DNA of 39,286 bases, taken from positions 1 through 39,286 of the forward strand of contig CALMWK010000068.1 in NCBI GenBank assembly GCA_937873375.1, given 5' to 3'. Of this stretch, positions 9,502 through 17,410 are shown piece after piece. The translations under genes and the position numbers were made by a program. Source of the stretch: Candidatus Bathyarchaeota archaeon (GTDB taxonomy: Archaea; Thermoproteota; Bathyarchaeia; Bathyarchaeales; Bathycorpusculaceae). The notes below the pieces were generated by a model, which worked only from the letters and a program-made list of their open reading frames with translations, had not been told where the DNA came from and did no database searches. Positions within the stretch are counted from its first letter, which is position 1. Each line of letters starts with the position of its first letter.

Positions 9502-10261
9502 TTTGCCATCCCTCGCGTGTTCGCATCCTGCAAGCTACGCATCCCTCGTAGCCAAGTTTCTTAATGTCTTCATAAATTCCCATAGGCTCCGTGAAGCAGT
9601 GGAACTGTCCCTGAAGCAGTATGCAGCCGTACCCCGCCTTCACATGTTCCATGATGTCGCCTTTATGCGTTATAATCAACGCGCTGCTGCCCGTGGCTTC
9701 CACGTAATGCTGGATTTCGCTGGCAATTAACCTGAGGCTTTCCACGTCTACGCCGCTGTCTGGCTCATCTAACAGCATAAGTTTGGGTTTCAAGAAAATT
9801 AGCTGCAGAATCTCACTACGCTTTCTCTCTCCGCCTGAAAAACCCACATTAGTTTCCCTGTTCAAAAAGCTTGTAAGTTTGAACGCTTCAATCTGTTTCT
9901 GCTCTTCTTCTGTGAACTCGTCCGTGGAAGCTTTTCCCAGACATAACTTCAACAAGTCGCCCAGTCGTACGCCTGTAATCTCAGGAGGATTCTGGAAGCT
10001 GACCACCAAACCAAGTTTTGCTCTTTCATCTACGCCTTTCTGGGTTATGTCTTCGCCCATGAAAAAAATTTTGCCTGAAACCACCTCGTACCCTGGAAGA
10101 CCCATAAGGGTGCTTATGAGGGTGGTTTTCCCTGAACCGTTCGGACCAAAAAGAATGTGGCTGACGCCTTCTTTCAGGCTGAAGGTGATGTTCTTGAGGA
10201 TAAGCTTGTCTTCGACGTTAACTGACAAGTCTCTGACTTCAAGTATGTCCATGTTAATCAT
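9491..10261 (-). CDS. sufC: SufC-type ABC ATPase for Fe-S cluster assembly
   Basis: Soluble ABC-family ATPase that drives conformational change of the SufB scaffold. The 256 residues carry Walker A GPNGSGKT (39-46), Q-loop SFQNPPE, signature FSGGERKR (141-148), Walker B LMLLDEPDSGVD (161-172) and an H-loop in ITHKGD. The FSGGERKR signature and DSGVD after Walker B are hallmarks of SufC rather than transporters. The C-terminal tail carries a CVAC pair (Cys241, Cys244) found in archaeal SufC-like proteins; a metal or cluster role is possible but unproven. An alternative ATG three codons in (10252) is equally plausible as start. It lies between the MazG-like gene (40 bases upstream) and sufB (overlapping) on one strand. 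Confidence 0.95.
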   Translation of the reverse strand: MINMDILEVRDLSVNVEDKLILKNITFSLKEGVSHILFGPNGSGKTTLISTLMGLPGYEVVSGKIFFMGEDITQKGVDERAKLGLVVSFQNPPEITGVRLGDLLKLCLGKASTDEFTEEEQKQIEAFKLTSFLNRETNVGFSGGERKRSEILQLIFLKPKLMLLDEPDSGVDVESLRLIASEIQHYVEATGSSALIITHKGDIMEHVKAGYGCILLQGQFHCFTEPMGIYEDIKKLGYEGCVACRMRTREGWQSEQ

Positions 10262-10301
10262 GTAGCATTGTTTTAAGGGAAAACATAAACTTTTGCGGTT
10301 G

Positions 10302-10607
10302 TTAACTCACAAATACAAGGATGTACTCGTCAATGGTCTGCATGAATGAGTCCTCTAAAGTTACGCCGTAACTCTCCGCCAAAACAAACGCCACATAAAG
10401 CATCTCCGAGAGATGTTTTCCAAGAGTCTCTTTTTCTGCAGCGTCGCCTGAGCCTTCTTTGCGCGGTATTTTTTCTGCTAAGGCGCCAGCTTTCTTCACC
10501 AAGTCCGCAACCATTTCGGACTCTGTTAACTGTTTTTTGTTTTTCGCTTCAAGTTTCTTGAATGTTTTCCAACACAAATGCTGAGCATCACGCAACGTCA
10601 AAGACAA
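10302..10607 (-). CDS. MazG-like all-alpha NTP pyrophosphohydrolase family protein
   Basis: A 101-residue helical protein. The spacing of acidic residues, with E..M..DLVKKAGALAEKI followed by LGKHLSEMLYVAFVLAESYGV, resembles the MazG/iMazG fold, in which EExxE and ExxD motifs bind Mg2+ and hydrolyse NTPs. Some canonical acidic positions are conservatively replaced or absent, so activity is uncertain. It is the first gene of a same-strand set with sufC and sufB, 40 bases before sufC, and could share their transcript. Whether it acts in nucleotide housekeeping or is tied to Fe-S assembly cannot be told from sequence. Confidence 0.6.
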   Translation of the reverse strand: MSLTLRDAQHLCWKTFKKLEAKNKKQLTESEMVADLVKKAGALAEKIPRKEGSGDAAEKETLGKHLSEMLYVAFVLAESYGVTLEDSFMQTIDEYILVFVS

Positions 10608-10776
10608 AGCTTAGTCACCACTGCAACACTCTAATTAATCAAAAATATAACTCTTGACCGTTTCTGCTTCAGAATCTGCGGATAGCGTTGAATTTGGCGT
10701 GTGGATTACTGATTCACAGACTTTATTTAATGTTCTCAAGTTCTATTCTTAATAGAGCCGTTAGCCGCGAAAAAAA

Positions 10777-10793
10777 CGTTTTCCCTGAAAACG
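10777..10793 (+). promoter_or_regulatory. Hairpin abutting the histidine kinase ribosome-binding site
   Basis: CGTTTTC and GAAAACG form a perfect seven-base stem with a three-base loop. The stem ends where the GAGGA Shine-Dalgarno begins, about ten bases before the ATG at 10804. Folding or protein binding here could modulate initiation. A TATA-like CTTTATTTAATG lies near 10718-10732. Confidence 0.35.
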
Positions 10794-10803
10794 AGGAAAA
10801 GCC

Positions 10804-13581
10804 ATGCAAGAAGCCGCAGAGGAGATTACCGAACAGAACTTCAACGCGATATTTATAGACGTAATTGAGGAAACATTCTCTGCTTTGGGCGAAAACGCAA
10901 AATCAGCGATATACTATCATTTAGAGCATAAGCATGACCTTAAAAGACATGAAATTCCCCATCGTCTTGACAGTTTTGCTAAGGCCCTTAGCGGAATTTT
11001 TGGATCAGGCAGTAAACCTTTAGAAGCAATGTTAATGAAAAAACTCCATGAGAAAGTTAACGGAACTTGCCGAGCCGCCGAGGTAGAAGATTTCACTTTA
11101 CCAAAGTATGTTGGTATGGTTAAACAGAGCTTACCCTCTTCAAAAAGCAACGCAGTAAAGGCTGTTCAAGTTATTGATGAGCCGCAATTTGGGCGAACAG
11201 GTGAAGAGACCAATTTCATATCGCTTCTGAACCTCATAGTTGACCCCGCTGTTGTTGTCAACGAAAAAGGGCTTTTACTAGTTGTAAACACTGCTTTTGA
11301 GACTTACACGAGTTTAAGCAGCGAAGAAGTAATTGGGACATCATTTTTGAAACAGACAATTATATCGGAAAAAAGCAAAGCCCTTCTGTTAGAAAATCTG
11401 AGCAAAAGACACCGCGGGTTACCCGTTGAGCCTTATGAATTAACTTTTGTCCACCCCAAAACTGGAGAGGTTGTGTACTGCGAGGTAAACGCCAAAAAAA
11501 TTACCTATGCAGAGCAGCCTGCTGACCTTGTTATTTTCCGCGACATCACTCAGCGAAAGAAAAACGAGATGCAACTCAAGGAGTACGCTGAGAAACTAGA
11601 ATGGCTTGTCGAAAAGAAAGCAGGTGAGATTATCGAAAGTGAGGAAAAATACAGTTCTTTGTTTTCCTCAATGAGTGAAGGTTTTTGTCTCCATGAAGTG
11701 GTCTATGATGGGTCAAGCAAAGCTGTGGACTATATAATATTGGATGCTAATCCCGCATATGAACTGATTACGGGAATAAAAAGAGCCGACGCTATAGGTA
11801 AAAAAGCTTCTGCACTTTACGGGACAAACGAACCCCCATACCTGGAAACCTATGCAAAAGTCGCGGAATCAAGAAGATCTGTTTCATTCGAGACATATTT
11901 TCCACCCCTAAAAAAGCATTTCAGCATCTCTGTTTTTTCTCCAATTAAAGGAAAATTTGCCACGATATTCACAGACATAACCAACCGCAGTGAACTTGAA
12001 GAAGACCTGAAGGCGAGCGAAGAGAGATTCCATGCAATAAGCAATTCTGCGATGGCTGCAATCATCTTAATGGATGAGTTGGGTAAAATTGTTTATTGGA
12101 ACCCTTCAGCAGAAAGAATTTTTGGCTACACCGAAGAAGAGGCAATTGGAAAAGAAATGGAGAAATTAATTCTCCCACCAATACATCACGGTATCCATTC
12201 AAACCTCGTCAAAAGAATGAACCCTAACAAGCGATTCTCTGGAACTCCAATAGAGTTCAACGCACTACGAAAAAACGGCGAAAAATTTCCATTAGAACTT
12301 TCAGCTTCTGTTTTGAAGTTAAAGGGAAAAATGTGCTTCATGGGAATTATGCGAGACATTTCTGAACGCAAAAAAATGGAAGACGCCCTCAAACAAGAAC
12401 GCGACATGCTTGATGACATCACACAGAACATCGGGGCAGGACTCACAATAATAAGCAAAGACTACCGCATACTTTGGGCAAACAATCTCTTAAAACAGGT
12501 TAACGGAAACGTGGACGGCAAACTATGTTACTCTACATATGAAAAACGACAAACACCCTGCCCCGATTGTGGAGTAACCAAAATTTTCAACTCAAAAATT
12601 AAATTCGATGCCCACGAATGGTCATTCAAAGACGACAAGGGCCAACAACATACTTTCCAACTTATTGTCACTCCAATAAAGGCCAAACATGGAAAAGTCA
12701 TAGCCGCATTGGAGCTTTCAGTAGACATAACTGAGAAGAAACAGTTGCAGAATAAACTCGCAGAATACTCTCAAAAACTAGAACAACTAGTGGCTGAAAG
12801 AACCCAGCAATTAAAGCAAACCCAAGCAAAACTTGTTAAGTCTGAGCGGTTGGCTGCCATCGGCGAACTCGCAGGCATGGTAGGACACGACCTACGCAAC
12901 CCCCTAACAAGCATCAAAGGCGCAGCGTACCTCCTAAGAAACAAACACTTCGGCACAATGGACGCCAAATGCAAAGATGTGCTCTCAACAATAGACAAAA
13001 GTATCGACTACTCCAACAAAATCATCAACGACCTACTAGACTACTCCAGAGACATAAAGCTAGAACTCTCAGAAACTACGCCGAAGATGCTACTCAAAAA
13101 TGCCTTGTACCTCATCGAGGTTCCAGAAAAAATTAAAATCAAAGATTCCTCGGAAGATACGCCTATAATTCAAGTTGACACTGGAAAAGTGAGCCGCGTC
13201 TTCGTGAACCTGATCAAAAACGCCATCGACGCCATGCCCGAGGGGGGAATATTAACCATAACAAGCAGAGCTAGAAAAGGCAGTTTGGAAATAGTTTTCG
13301 AGGATACTGGCGTAGGAATGGATGAGGAAACGTTGAGTAAGCTGTGGGTTCCGCTTTTCACAACTAAGGCAAAGGGTATGGGTTTTGGCTTATCCATATG
13401 CAAACGCATAGTGAAGGCGCATGGCGGAAAAATCTCGGTTGAGAGCACCGCTGGGAAAGGCACAAAATTTACTGTGACCCTCCCAATTGACCCAAACCCA
13501 TCAGTGGCAACAGAAGAACCATGGATATTCACTAATCAACCAGTGCAGGTTGCAGCTCAAAACACACCGCACACGTCATGA
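10804..13581 (+). CDS. Multi-PAS sensor histidine kinase
   Basis: A 925-aa cytosolic sensor kinase with no membrane segment. Residues 5-90 form a helical N-terminal domain that resembles the archaeal NitrOD5-type module (tentative). Four PAS-like domains follow at about 138-250, 280-395, 405-522 and 530-645, each ending in a typical D-I-T or D-I-S linker. The fourth contains C575 and a CPDC pair (586, 589), a cysteine arrangement suited to redox or metal sensing. A coiled coil leads to the phospho-acceptor His695 (GHDLRNPL), the N-box Asn806, G1 DTGVGMD (834-840) and G2 GMGFGLS (858-864). No receiver domain or response regulator gene is nearby, so the output partner is elsewhere. The ATG at 10804 has GAGGA upstream. 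The stop lies 8 bases from the convergent radical SAM gene. Confidence 0.93.
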   Translation: MQEAAEEITEQNFNAIFIDVIEETFSALGENAKSAIYYHLEHKHDLKRHEIPHRLDSFAKALSGIFGSGSKPLEAMLMKKLHEKVNGTCRAAEVEDFTLPKYVGMVKQSLPSSKSNAVKAVQVIDEPQFGRTGEETNFISLLNLIVDPAVVVNEKGLLLVVNTAFETYTSLSSEEVIGTSFLKQTIISEKSKALLLENLSKRHRGLPVEPYELTFVHPKTGEVVYCEVNAKKITYAEQPADLVIFRDITQRKKNEMQLKEYAEKLEWLVEKKAGEIIESEEKYSSLFSSMSEGFCLHEVVYDGSSKAVDYIILDANPAYELITGIKRADAIGKKASALYGTNEPPYLETYAKVAESRRSVSFETYFPPLKKHFSISVFSPIKGKFATIFTDITNRSELEEDLKASEERFHAISNSAMAAIILMDELGKIVYWNPSAERIFGYTEEEAIGKEMEKLILPPIHHGIHSNLVKRMNPNKRFSGTPIEFNALRKNGEKFPLELSASVLKLKGKMCFMGIMRDISERKKMEDALKQERDMLDDITQNIGAGLTIISKDYRILWANNLLKQVNGNVDGKLCYSTYEKRQTPCPDCGVTKIFNSKIKFDAHEWSFKDDKGQQHTFQLIVTPIKAKHGKVIAALELSVDITEKKQLQNKLAEYSQKLEQLVAERTQQLKQTQAKLVKSERLAAIGELAGMVGHDLRNPLTSIKGAAYLLRNKHFGTMDAKCKDVLSTIDKSIDYSNKIINDLLDYSRDIKLELSETTPKMLLKNALYLIEVPEKIKIKDSSEDTPIIQVDTGKVSRVFVNLIKNAIDAMPEGGILTITSRARKGSLEIVFEDTGVGMDEETLSKLWVPLFTTKAKGMGFGLSICKRIVKAHGGKISVESTAGKGTKFTVTLPIDPNPSVATEEPWIFTNQPVQVAAQNTPHTS

Positions 13582-13589
13582 TTTAAAGG

Positions 13590-14717
13590 TCAAGGAATAA
13601 TTTCGCAGCCATTATACCTCAGATACTCAAAGTCGCTTAGACTTACTTTTCCATCGCGAATAAGCCGTTTAATTCTAGGCAACTCCATCTCCACCGTCGT
13701 CACTAACCCCTTCACTGTGTTGCAAACCTCTGCGTAGGCTTCGTTGCTCCACCTCTTCGTGATATTCGCGTAGAGGCAGCGCCCGCCACACACTCCTAGA
13801 ATGTCGCATTCAGTGCATGGCGCGTCGTTAACAAAGACTTTTCCAAGACTTACTGGATTCGTTTCTGCGATGTGGCCTAAGTAGTATTTTTTCATGCCCC
13901 ACATGGTCGGGCACGGTATGATGTAGCCGTCTGTTTGGATGGCGTAATTTATCCAGCCACCCCCACAACGTAGCAGACTTGGTTCCTTGTCAAGCAACAG
14001 CGAACTGGCAATGCCCAAAAGCGGGTAAAGCCTCAGCACCGTACTTTGCGTTTCCATTTGGTCCACCCAGAACCGCGCCAGCTTCTCCACTCCTGGAATG
14101 TAGTTTTCTTCGCTCCATTTTTTGAAGTCTCGCCTCGCGTAGTCGTTTCCCCAGAAACCAGCATTCAGCTGCCAATGTACGCTGGTGAACTTGAATTCAT
14201 CATTGTCCAAGAGCCATCGGATTTGTTTGTAGATGTCAGTTTGCTCCATAACCGTCACACGGGCGATTAATTCGCCTCCAAAACCGTTTCGCTTGATTAA
14301 CTTCAGGTTGTCTACGACTTTGCGGAAGGTGCCTTTGCCACGGTAATAGTCCGTTAATGCTTCTTCCCCATCAATGGAAACTAGAATTGTGTGGAAGCGG
14401 TTAACGTACTCTGGCTCCAACTGGTCCAGCAGCAAGCCGTTGGTTTGAATCATGAAGTGCTTGGGCTTTACGGTGTCCATGACTTGTTTCATTGTGTCTG
14501 CGGCAAGGAGCGGTTCGCCGCCGTAAAACGTCACCACACAATCCGCATCTTTCCCGCAGAACTCAGCCAACATCTCCACAGGGTACTCTGCTTTTCTGGG
14601 CAGGGAATAGTCCAGTTCGAACTCGCCGAAGTCCTCGTCAAAATCATCCATCGTTTCGCCAAAGCAGTACCTGCACTGGAGGTTGCAGTCGGTTGTGAGT
14701 ATCACGTGGAAGAACAT
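13590..14717 (-). CDS. Radical SAM/SPASM protein, peptide-modifying type
   Basis: A 375-aa radical SAM enzyme. The 4Fe-4S site is C11xxxC15xxC18 near the N-terminus (TTDCNLQCRYCFG), followed by the SAM-binding FYGGEPLL and later barrel strands such as ILVSIDGEE. The C-terminal third has a SPASM-like set of cysteines: RCGGGW, IPCPTMWG, then CTECDILGVCGGRC, which bind auxiliary clusters in enzymes that modify ribosomal peptides or proteins. Size and motif layout resemble the archaeal AF1577-type family predicted to modify peptides (family recall, not searched). It starts 24 bases after the MFS gene on the same strand, so the two are probably cotranscribed. The substrate is unknown; a 14-codon ORF sits just upstream and divergent. 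Confidence 0.85.
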   Translation of the reverse strand: MFFHVILTTDCNLQCRYCFGETMDDFDEDFGEFELDYSLPRKAEYPVEMLAEFCGKDADCVVTFYGGEPLLAADTMKQVMDTVKPKHFMIQTNGLLLDQLEPEYVNRFHTILVSIDGEEALTDYYRGKGTFRKVVDNLKLIKRNGFGGELIARVTVMEQTDIYKQIRWLLDNDEFKFTSVHWQLNAGFWGNDYARRDFKKWSEENYIPGVEKLARFWVDQMETQSTVLRLYPLLGIASSLLLDKEPSLLRCGGGWINYAIQTDGYIIPCPTMWGMKKYYLGHIAETNPVSLGKVFVNDAPCTECDILGVCGGRCLYANITKRWSNEAYAEVCNTVKGLVTTVEMELPRIKRLIRDGKVSLSDFEYLRYNGCEIIP

Positions 14718-14741
14718 GCCATACAGTTGAACAGCGCTGGC

Positions 14742-16091
14742 TTAATAGTATTTTTCCGCTAACTTCCGCGCTTCCTCATACCCCTCTTGGTTATCCTCAG
14801 CTTCGCCCTCAGGGTCATCAGACGCTTTTTTGTTGTTGCCTTTTTTCTGGCTTTTCTCCGCTTCTTTCTGTGCTTGTTTGAGGGCTTTTTCGGTGTAGCT
14901 TTTGAGGTCGCGGTCTTTGAGGGTTTTCTCAGGCAACGTCTCAGGCGCGTAAATTAAGGGCAGAACAGCCAAAAACAGGAAGAATGCGGTAAAAGAGAAA
15001 AGAGCATAGGGCTGAACGTTAATCGCAATGTACTTGCCTACCGTTAATCCTAGAAATTGTGAGACAAAAAAAGGTGTTACGCCAAGAGCATAGTACTTAT
15101 CACTTGGTGCACTGTGACTCATATCTCCCCAAATTGTTAAAATAAACAGTACAAACACAAAACCCCAAGCTATACCGCCTAATATAGCGCTAAGATACCA
15201 GCTGAATACGCTTTCAGGATACGCACCTAAAAAGGAGAAGCTAAGACCAATCATGACAAATCCAGCAATGGCTATACGTTTGCGTCCGATGTAATCTAAA
15301 AGGAGACCACCAACAACTGCAAATATTCCTATAAACCCATTTTGAATCACTAAAAGAAACGCATTTTGTTCTCCCACAAAACTGGCCTGTAACGCTGCAG
15401 GCAAATAATTCACTAAAGAGAACATAACCCATGGGATAAAATACAGAATAAACGTTTGTTGGCTAATTATTTGTTTATAGGATGTAGCCCCCGTTTTCTG
15501 TTTCAGCTCTTTGAATGGAGCTACTGCTGAAATTTTTGACCAAAGAAAAGTCAGCAGGCTTGACAACCGCCAAACTGCAAGGATAACTCCTATAAAAATT
15601 GCGTCAACCGAAACAATAGTTAACATTAACATTGCGATAACAAAAGTAAACATGATGATTCCGCTAATTCGCCCCCGTTTTTCGATAGGTATGCAGTCTG
15701 TGTAAAACCGCATACACGTAGGCATTCCTACTCCTAAGGACACCCCCAACAAAAGTGCGAGAAAACTTACAATTAGAATATTTGAAACATAAATTGCACC
15801 CAGAGTCAGCGAGGATATTATTCCCAACGTCATCCAAAATATCAAAAAGCGTCTTTGCCCAATTTTTTGGGTCAACAAATTTCCCAGCAAAGCAGCAGAT
15901 ATAAGCCCAGAAAAATGAATACCCCAAACCAAAAGTGCCATAGACGTATCCAACGACATTTTTCCGATAACGTCTTGTAAAACAGAAATTACAGCATAAT
16001 ACCACACAAGCGGATTCACAACTATCATAACGTTTGTGAATACAGTTTTTGCTTCAATTCCAAGCCTTTGATGTGATGGTGCTGATAGCAT
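14742..16091 (-). CDS. Major facilitator superfamily transporter
   Basis: A 449-aa polytopic membrane protein with about 12 hydrophobic helices in two halves and MFS-like basic loops between helices 2 and 3 (QKIGQRR), after helix 4 (PIEKRGR) and in the second half (YIGRKR). After the last helix a charged, Lys/Glu-rich tail of about 70 residues ends in AEKYY. The substrate cannot be inferred from sequence. Placement directly before a radical SAM/SPASM gene, 24 bases apart, suggests a linked function such as export of a modified product or uptake of a precursor. The ATG at 16091 lacks a strong Shine-Dalgarno. The upstream region is shared with a palindrome and a divergent mini-ORF. Confidence 0.88.
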   Translation of the reverse strand: MLSAPSHQRLGIEAKTVFTNVMIVVNPLVWYYAVISVLQDVIGKMSLDTSMALLVWGIHFSGLISAALLGNLLTQKIGQRRFLIFWMTLGIISSLTLGAIYVSNILIVSFLALLLGVSLGVGMPTCMRFYTDCIPIEKRGRISGIIMFTFVIAMLMLTIVSVDAIFIGVILAVWRLSSLLTFLWSKISAVAPFKELKQKTGATSYKQIISQQTFILYFIPWVMFSLVNYLPAALQASFVGEQNAFLLVIQNGFIGIFAVVGGLLLDYIGRKRIAIAGFVMIGLSFSFLGAYPESVFSWYLSAILGGIAWGFVFVLFILTIWGDMSHSAPSDKYYALGVTPFFVSQFLGLTVGKYIAINVQPYALFSFTAFFLFLAVLPLIYAPETLPEKTLKDRDLKSYTEKALKQAQKEAEKSQKKGNNKKASDDPEGEAEDNQEGYEEARKLAEKYY

Positions 16092-16194
16092 TCACTTTCA
16101 TGCCATTTGTTCTATTATGTGATTGTGGAGAAATAAGGATTTAGAACCTGAAAACCTGATTTTAGGTACAGACAGATTACCACAAAATTTTTAA

Positions 16195-16217
16195 GTAGTT
16201 CTGTTCAACAGAACTAC
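16195..16217. promoter_or_regulatory. Perfect 23-bp palindrome, likely operator
   Basis: Arms GTAGTTCTGTT and AACAGAACTAC are exact reverse complements around a single central base. An AT-rich TATA-like stretch (AAAATTTTTAAG) immediately precedes it on the plus strand, so a bound protein would overlap the promoter of the 14-codon ORF and could also affect the MFS gene about 100 bp away on the other strand. Typical size for a dimeric helix-turn-helix regulator site. No regulator gene is adjacent. Confidence 0.65.
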
Positions 16218-16236
16218 AGAAAGGAGAAGGCTTCAA

Positions 16237-16281
16237 ATGAAGAACAATAAACCAATAAGACTCGCAGGCTCTTGGATTTAA
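16237..16281 (+). CDS. Fourteen-residue ORF with strong RBS; candidate precursor or leader peptide
   Basis: Encodes MKNNKPIRLAGSWI and stops. It is far below usual gene size, but it is preceded by AAGGAGAAGG (16221-16230) about 7-10 bases before the ATG, one of the clearest Shine-Dalgarno sequences in the window, and by a TATA-like element and a 23-bp palindrome. A T-rich tract follows the stop at once. It is divergent from an MFS gene and a radical SAM/SPASM gene, and the enzyme type is associated with modifying short ribosomal peptides. Trp13 and Arg8 are plausible modified residues, but that is speculation. Alternatives: a chance ORF, or a short regulatory RNA whose purine-rich stretch only looks like an RBS. 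Confidence 0.4.
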   Translation: MKNNKPIRLAGSWI

Positions 16282-16282
16282 T

Positions 16283-16300
16283 TTCCTTCTTTTTTATTGT
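16283..16300 (+). terminator. T-rich terminator after the mini-ORF
   Basis: Pyrimidine tract with a run of six T begins two bases after the 14-codon ORF stop. It lies 18 bases from the convergent stop of the polyprenyl synthase gene, consistent with a very short independent transcript on the plus strand. Confidence 0.45.
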
Positions 16301-16317
16301 TGAGCCATTCGTATCTG

Positions 16318-17298
16318 TTATAGGTTCTCCAGTGTTGACTCTAACGAAGATATCAATGTTTCTTTACAATTTCCAACTGCTGTTATGTTGTGCTTTTCTT
16401 CTTTTATTAGTCGTTTCATCTCGTCTTTCAAATCAAAAGCTTCCTTCGAAGCCAACACTACATCCACTATTTTATCAACAGTGTCCTCTGTTAATTCCTC
16501 TTTAAGCAACTGCAGAATTTCCGCCTTTTTTACCTCATCTTTAAATGTGAGCAGAATGGGCAGCGGCAGGCATTCTCGTTCAGCCCTGTTCTTAAGCTCT
16601 TCAGGCTCAAACATGTCTATGACCTCGTCTCGTATAGTCATCAGCACCCCAAACGTTCTACCGTAGTGACCCAGCGCCTCCACCTCCGCCGCTGTTCCGC
16701 CACCAACAATGGCGCCTATCCTCGTAGAGGCTTCTCCAGCAGCCACTTTACCCCGTATAATCTCCAGATACTCAGGTCCTGACAAGTCTAGTCTCCCCCT
16801 GAAGCCTGCTTCCTCTGCTTCTGCCCCGCTAACCTCAAAAAAAGCTTGCTTGATTATCTTCAAAATTTCCTGCCTCTTGCTTTTCGGCAACACCTCACAG
16901 GCTTCATGCAACACATATGTGCCCTGTAGCAGAAGCGCGTCGCCTGCAAGTACGGCCATGTCTTTGCCGAATTTCCCAAAAACCGTTGGCTTAGAACCTT
17001 TAGTTACTGACTGGTCTATGATGTCGTCGTGCACGTCTGCGCCGCCCGCAAGCAACACAATGGCGGCACTCAGCTGAGTTGTGGAATCAGGGTTTCCACC
17101 TACGGCTTCGCATGCAAGCGAAACCAAAGCTGGATGCAAAACATCCTCCCAACTGTCCATAAAATAGTGTAGCGCTTCTCGAAGAGGCGTAAACGCTACT
17201 TCTTCTTGCTTGACTGTTTGCCTTGCAAACTCCAACGCTGCCTGTCCTCTTTGGCGGAAAATCGCTATAACTTTGGTCATCTGTTTCTCTTCAGCCAT
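16318..17298 (-). CDS. Polyprenyl diphosphate synthase family protein
   Basis: An all-helical trans-prenyltransferase homologue of about 326 aa that would condense isopentenyl diphosphate with an allylic diphosphate to make chains for archaeal lipids or quinones. The first Asp-rich motif is intact (DVHDDIID, Asp94, Asp95 and Asp98 counting from an upstream GTG at 17307). The second, usually GDDxxD, reads IRDEVID, so its second Asp is Glu and the preceding Gly is replaced. That pattern occurs in divergent archaeal paralogues, and activity or chain length cannot be fixed. The ATG at 17298 is preferred to the GTG three codons earlier. It is divergent from leuS, with a gap of about 110 bases. Confidence 0.85.
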   Translation of the reverse strand: MAEEKQMTKVIAIFRQRGQAALEFARQTVKQEEVAFTPLREALHYFMDSWEDVLHPALVSLACEAVGGNPDSTTQLSAAIVLLAGGADVHDDIIDQSVTKGSKPTVFGKFGKDMAVLAGDALLLQGTYVLHEACEVLPKSKRQEILKIIKQAFFEVSGAEAEEAGFRGRLDLSGPEYLEIIRGKVAAGEASTRIGAIVGGGTAAEVEALGHYGRTFGVLMTIRDEVIDMFEPEELKNRAERECLPLPILLTFKDEVKKAEILQLLKEELTEDTVDKIVDVVLASKEAFDLKDEMKRLIKEEKHNITAVGNCKETLISSLESTLENL

Positions 17299-17379
17299 CG
17301 TAACCACTGCACGCTGTTTATGGCATGTTTCTGTATTTGTCGTTTTAGGTTAAATCCTCTTTCAGAGGGAAGCAAAACT

Positions 17380-17387
17380 CTTAATAG
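17380..17387 (+). promoter_or_regulatory. TATA-like promoter for leuS, short or absent leader
   Basis: CTTAATAG is centred about 27 bases before the leuS ATG at 17411, so transcription would begin almost at the start codon. The absence of a Shine-Dalgarno before leuS fits a leaderless transcript. Confidence 0.4.
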
Positions 17388-17410
17388 CTGACGGGCGAAT
17401 CAACAGTTCC

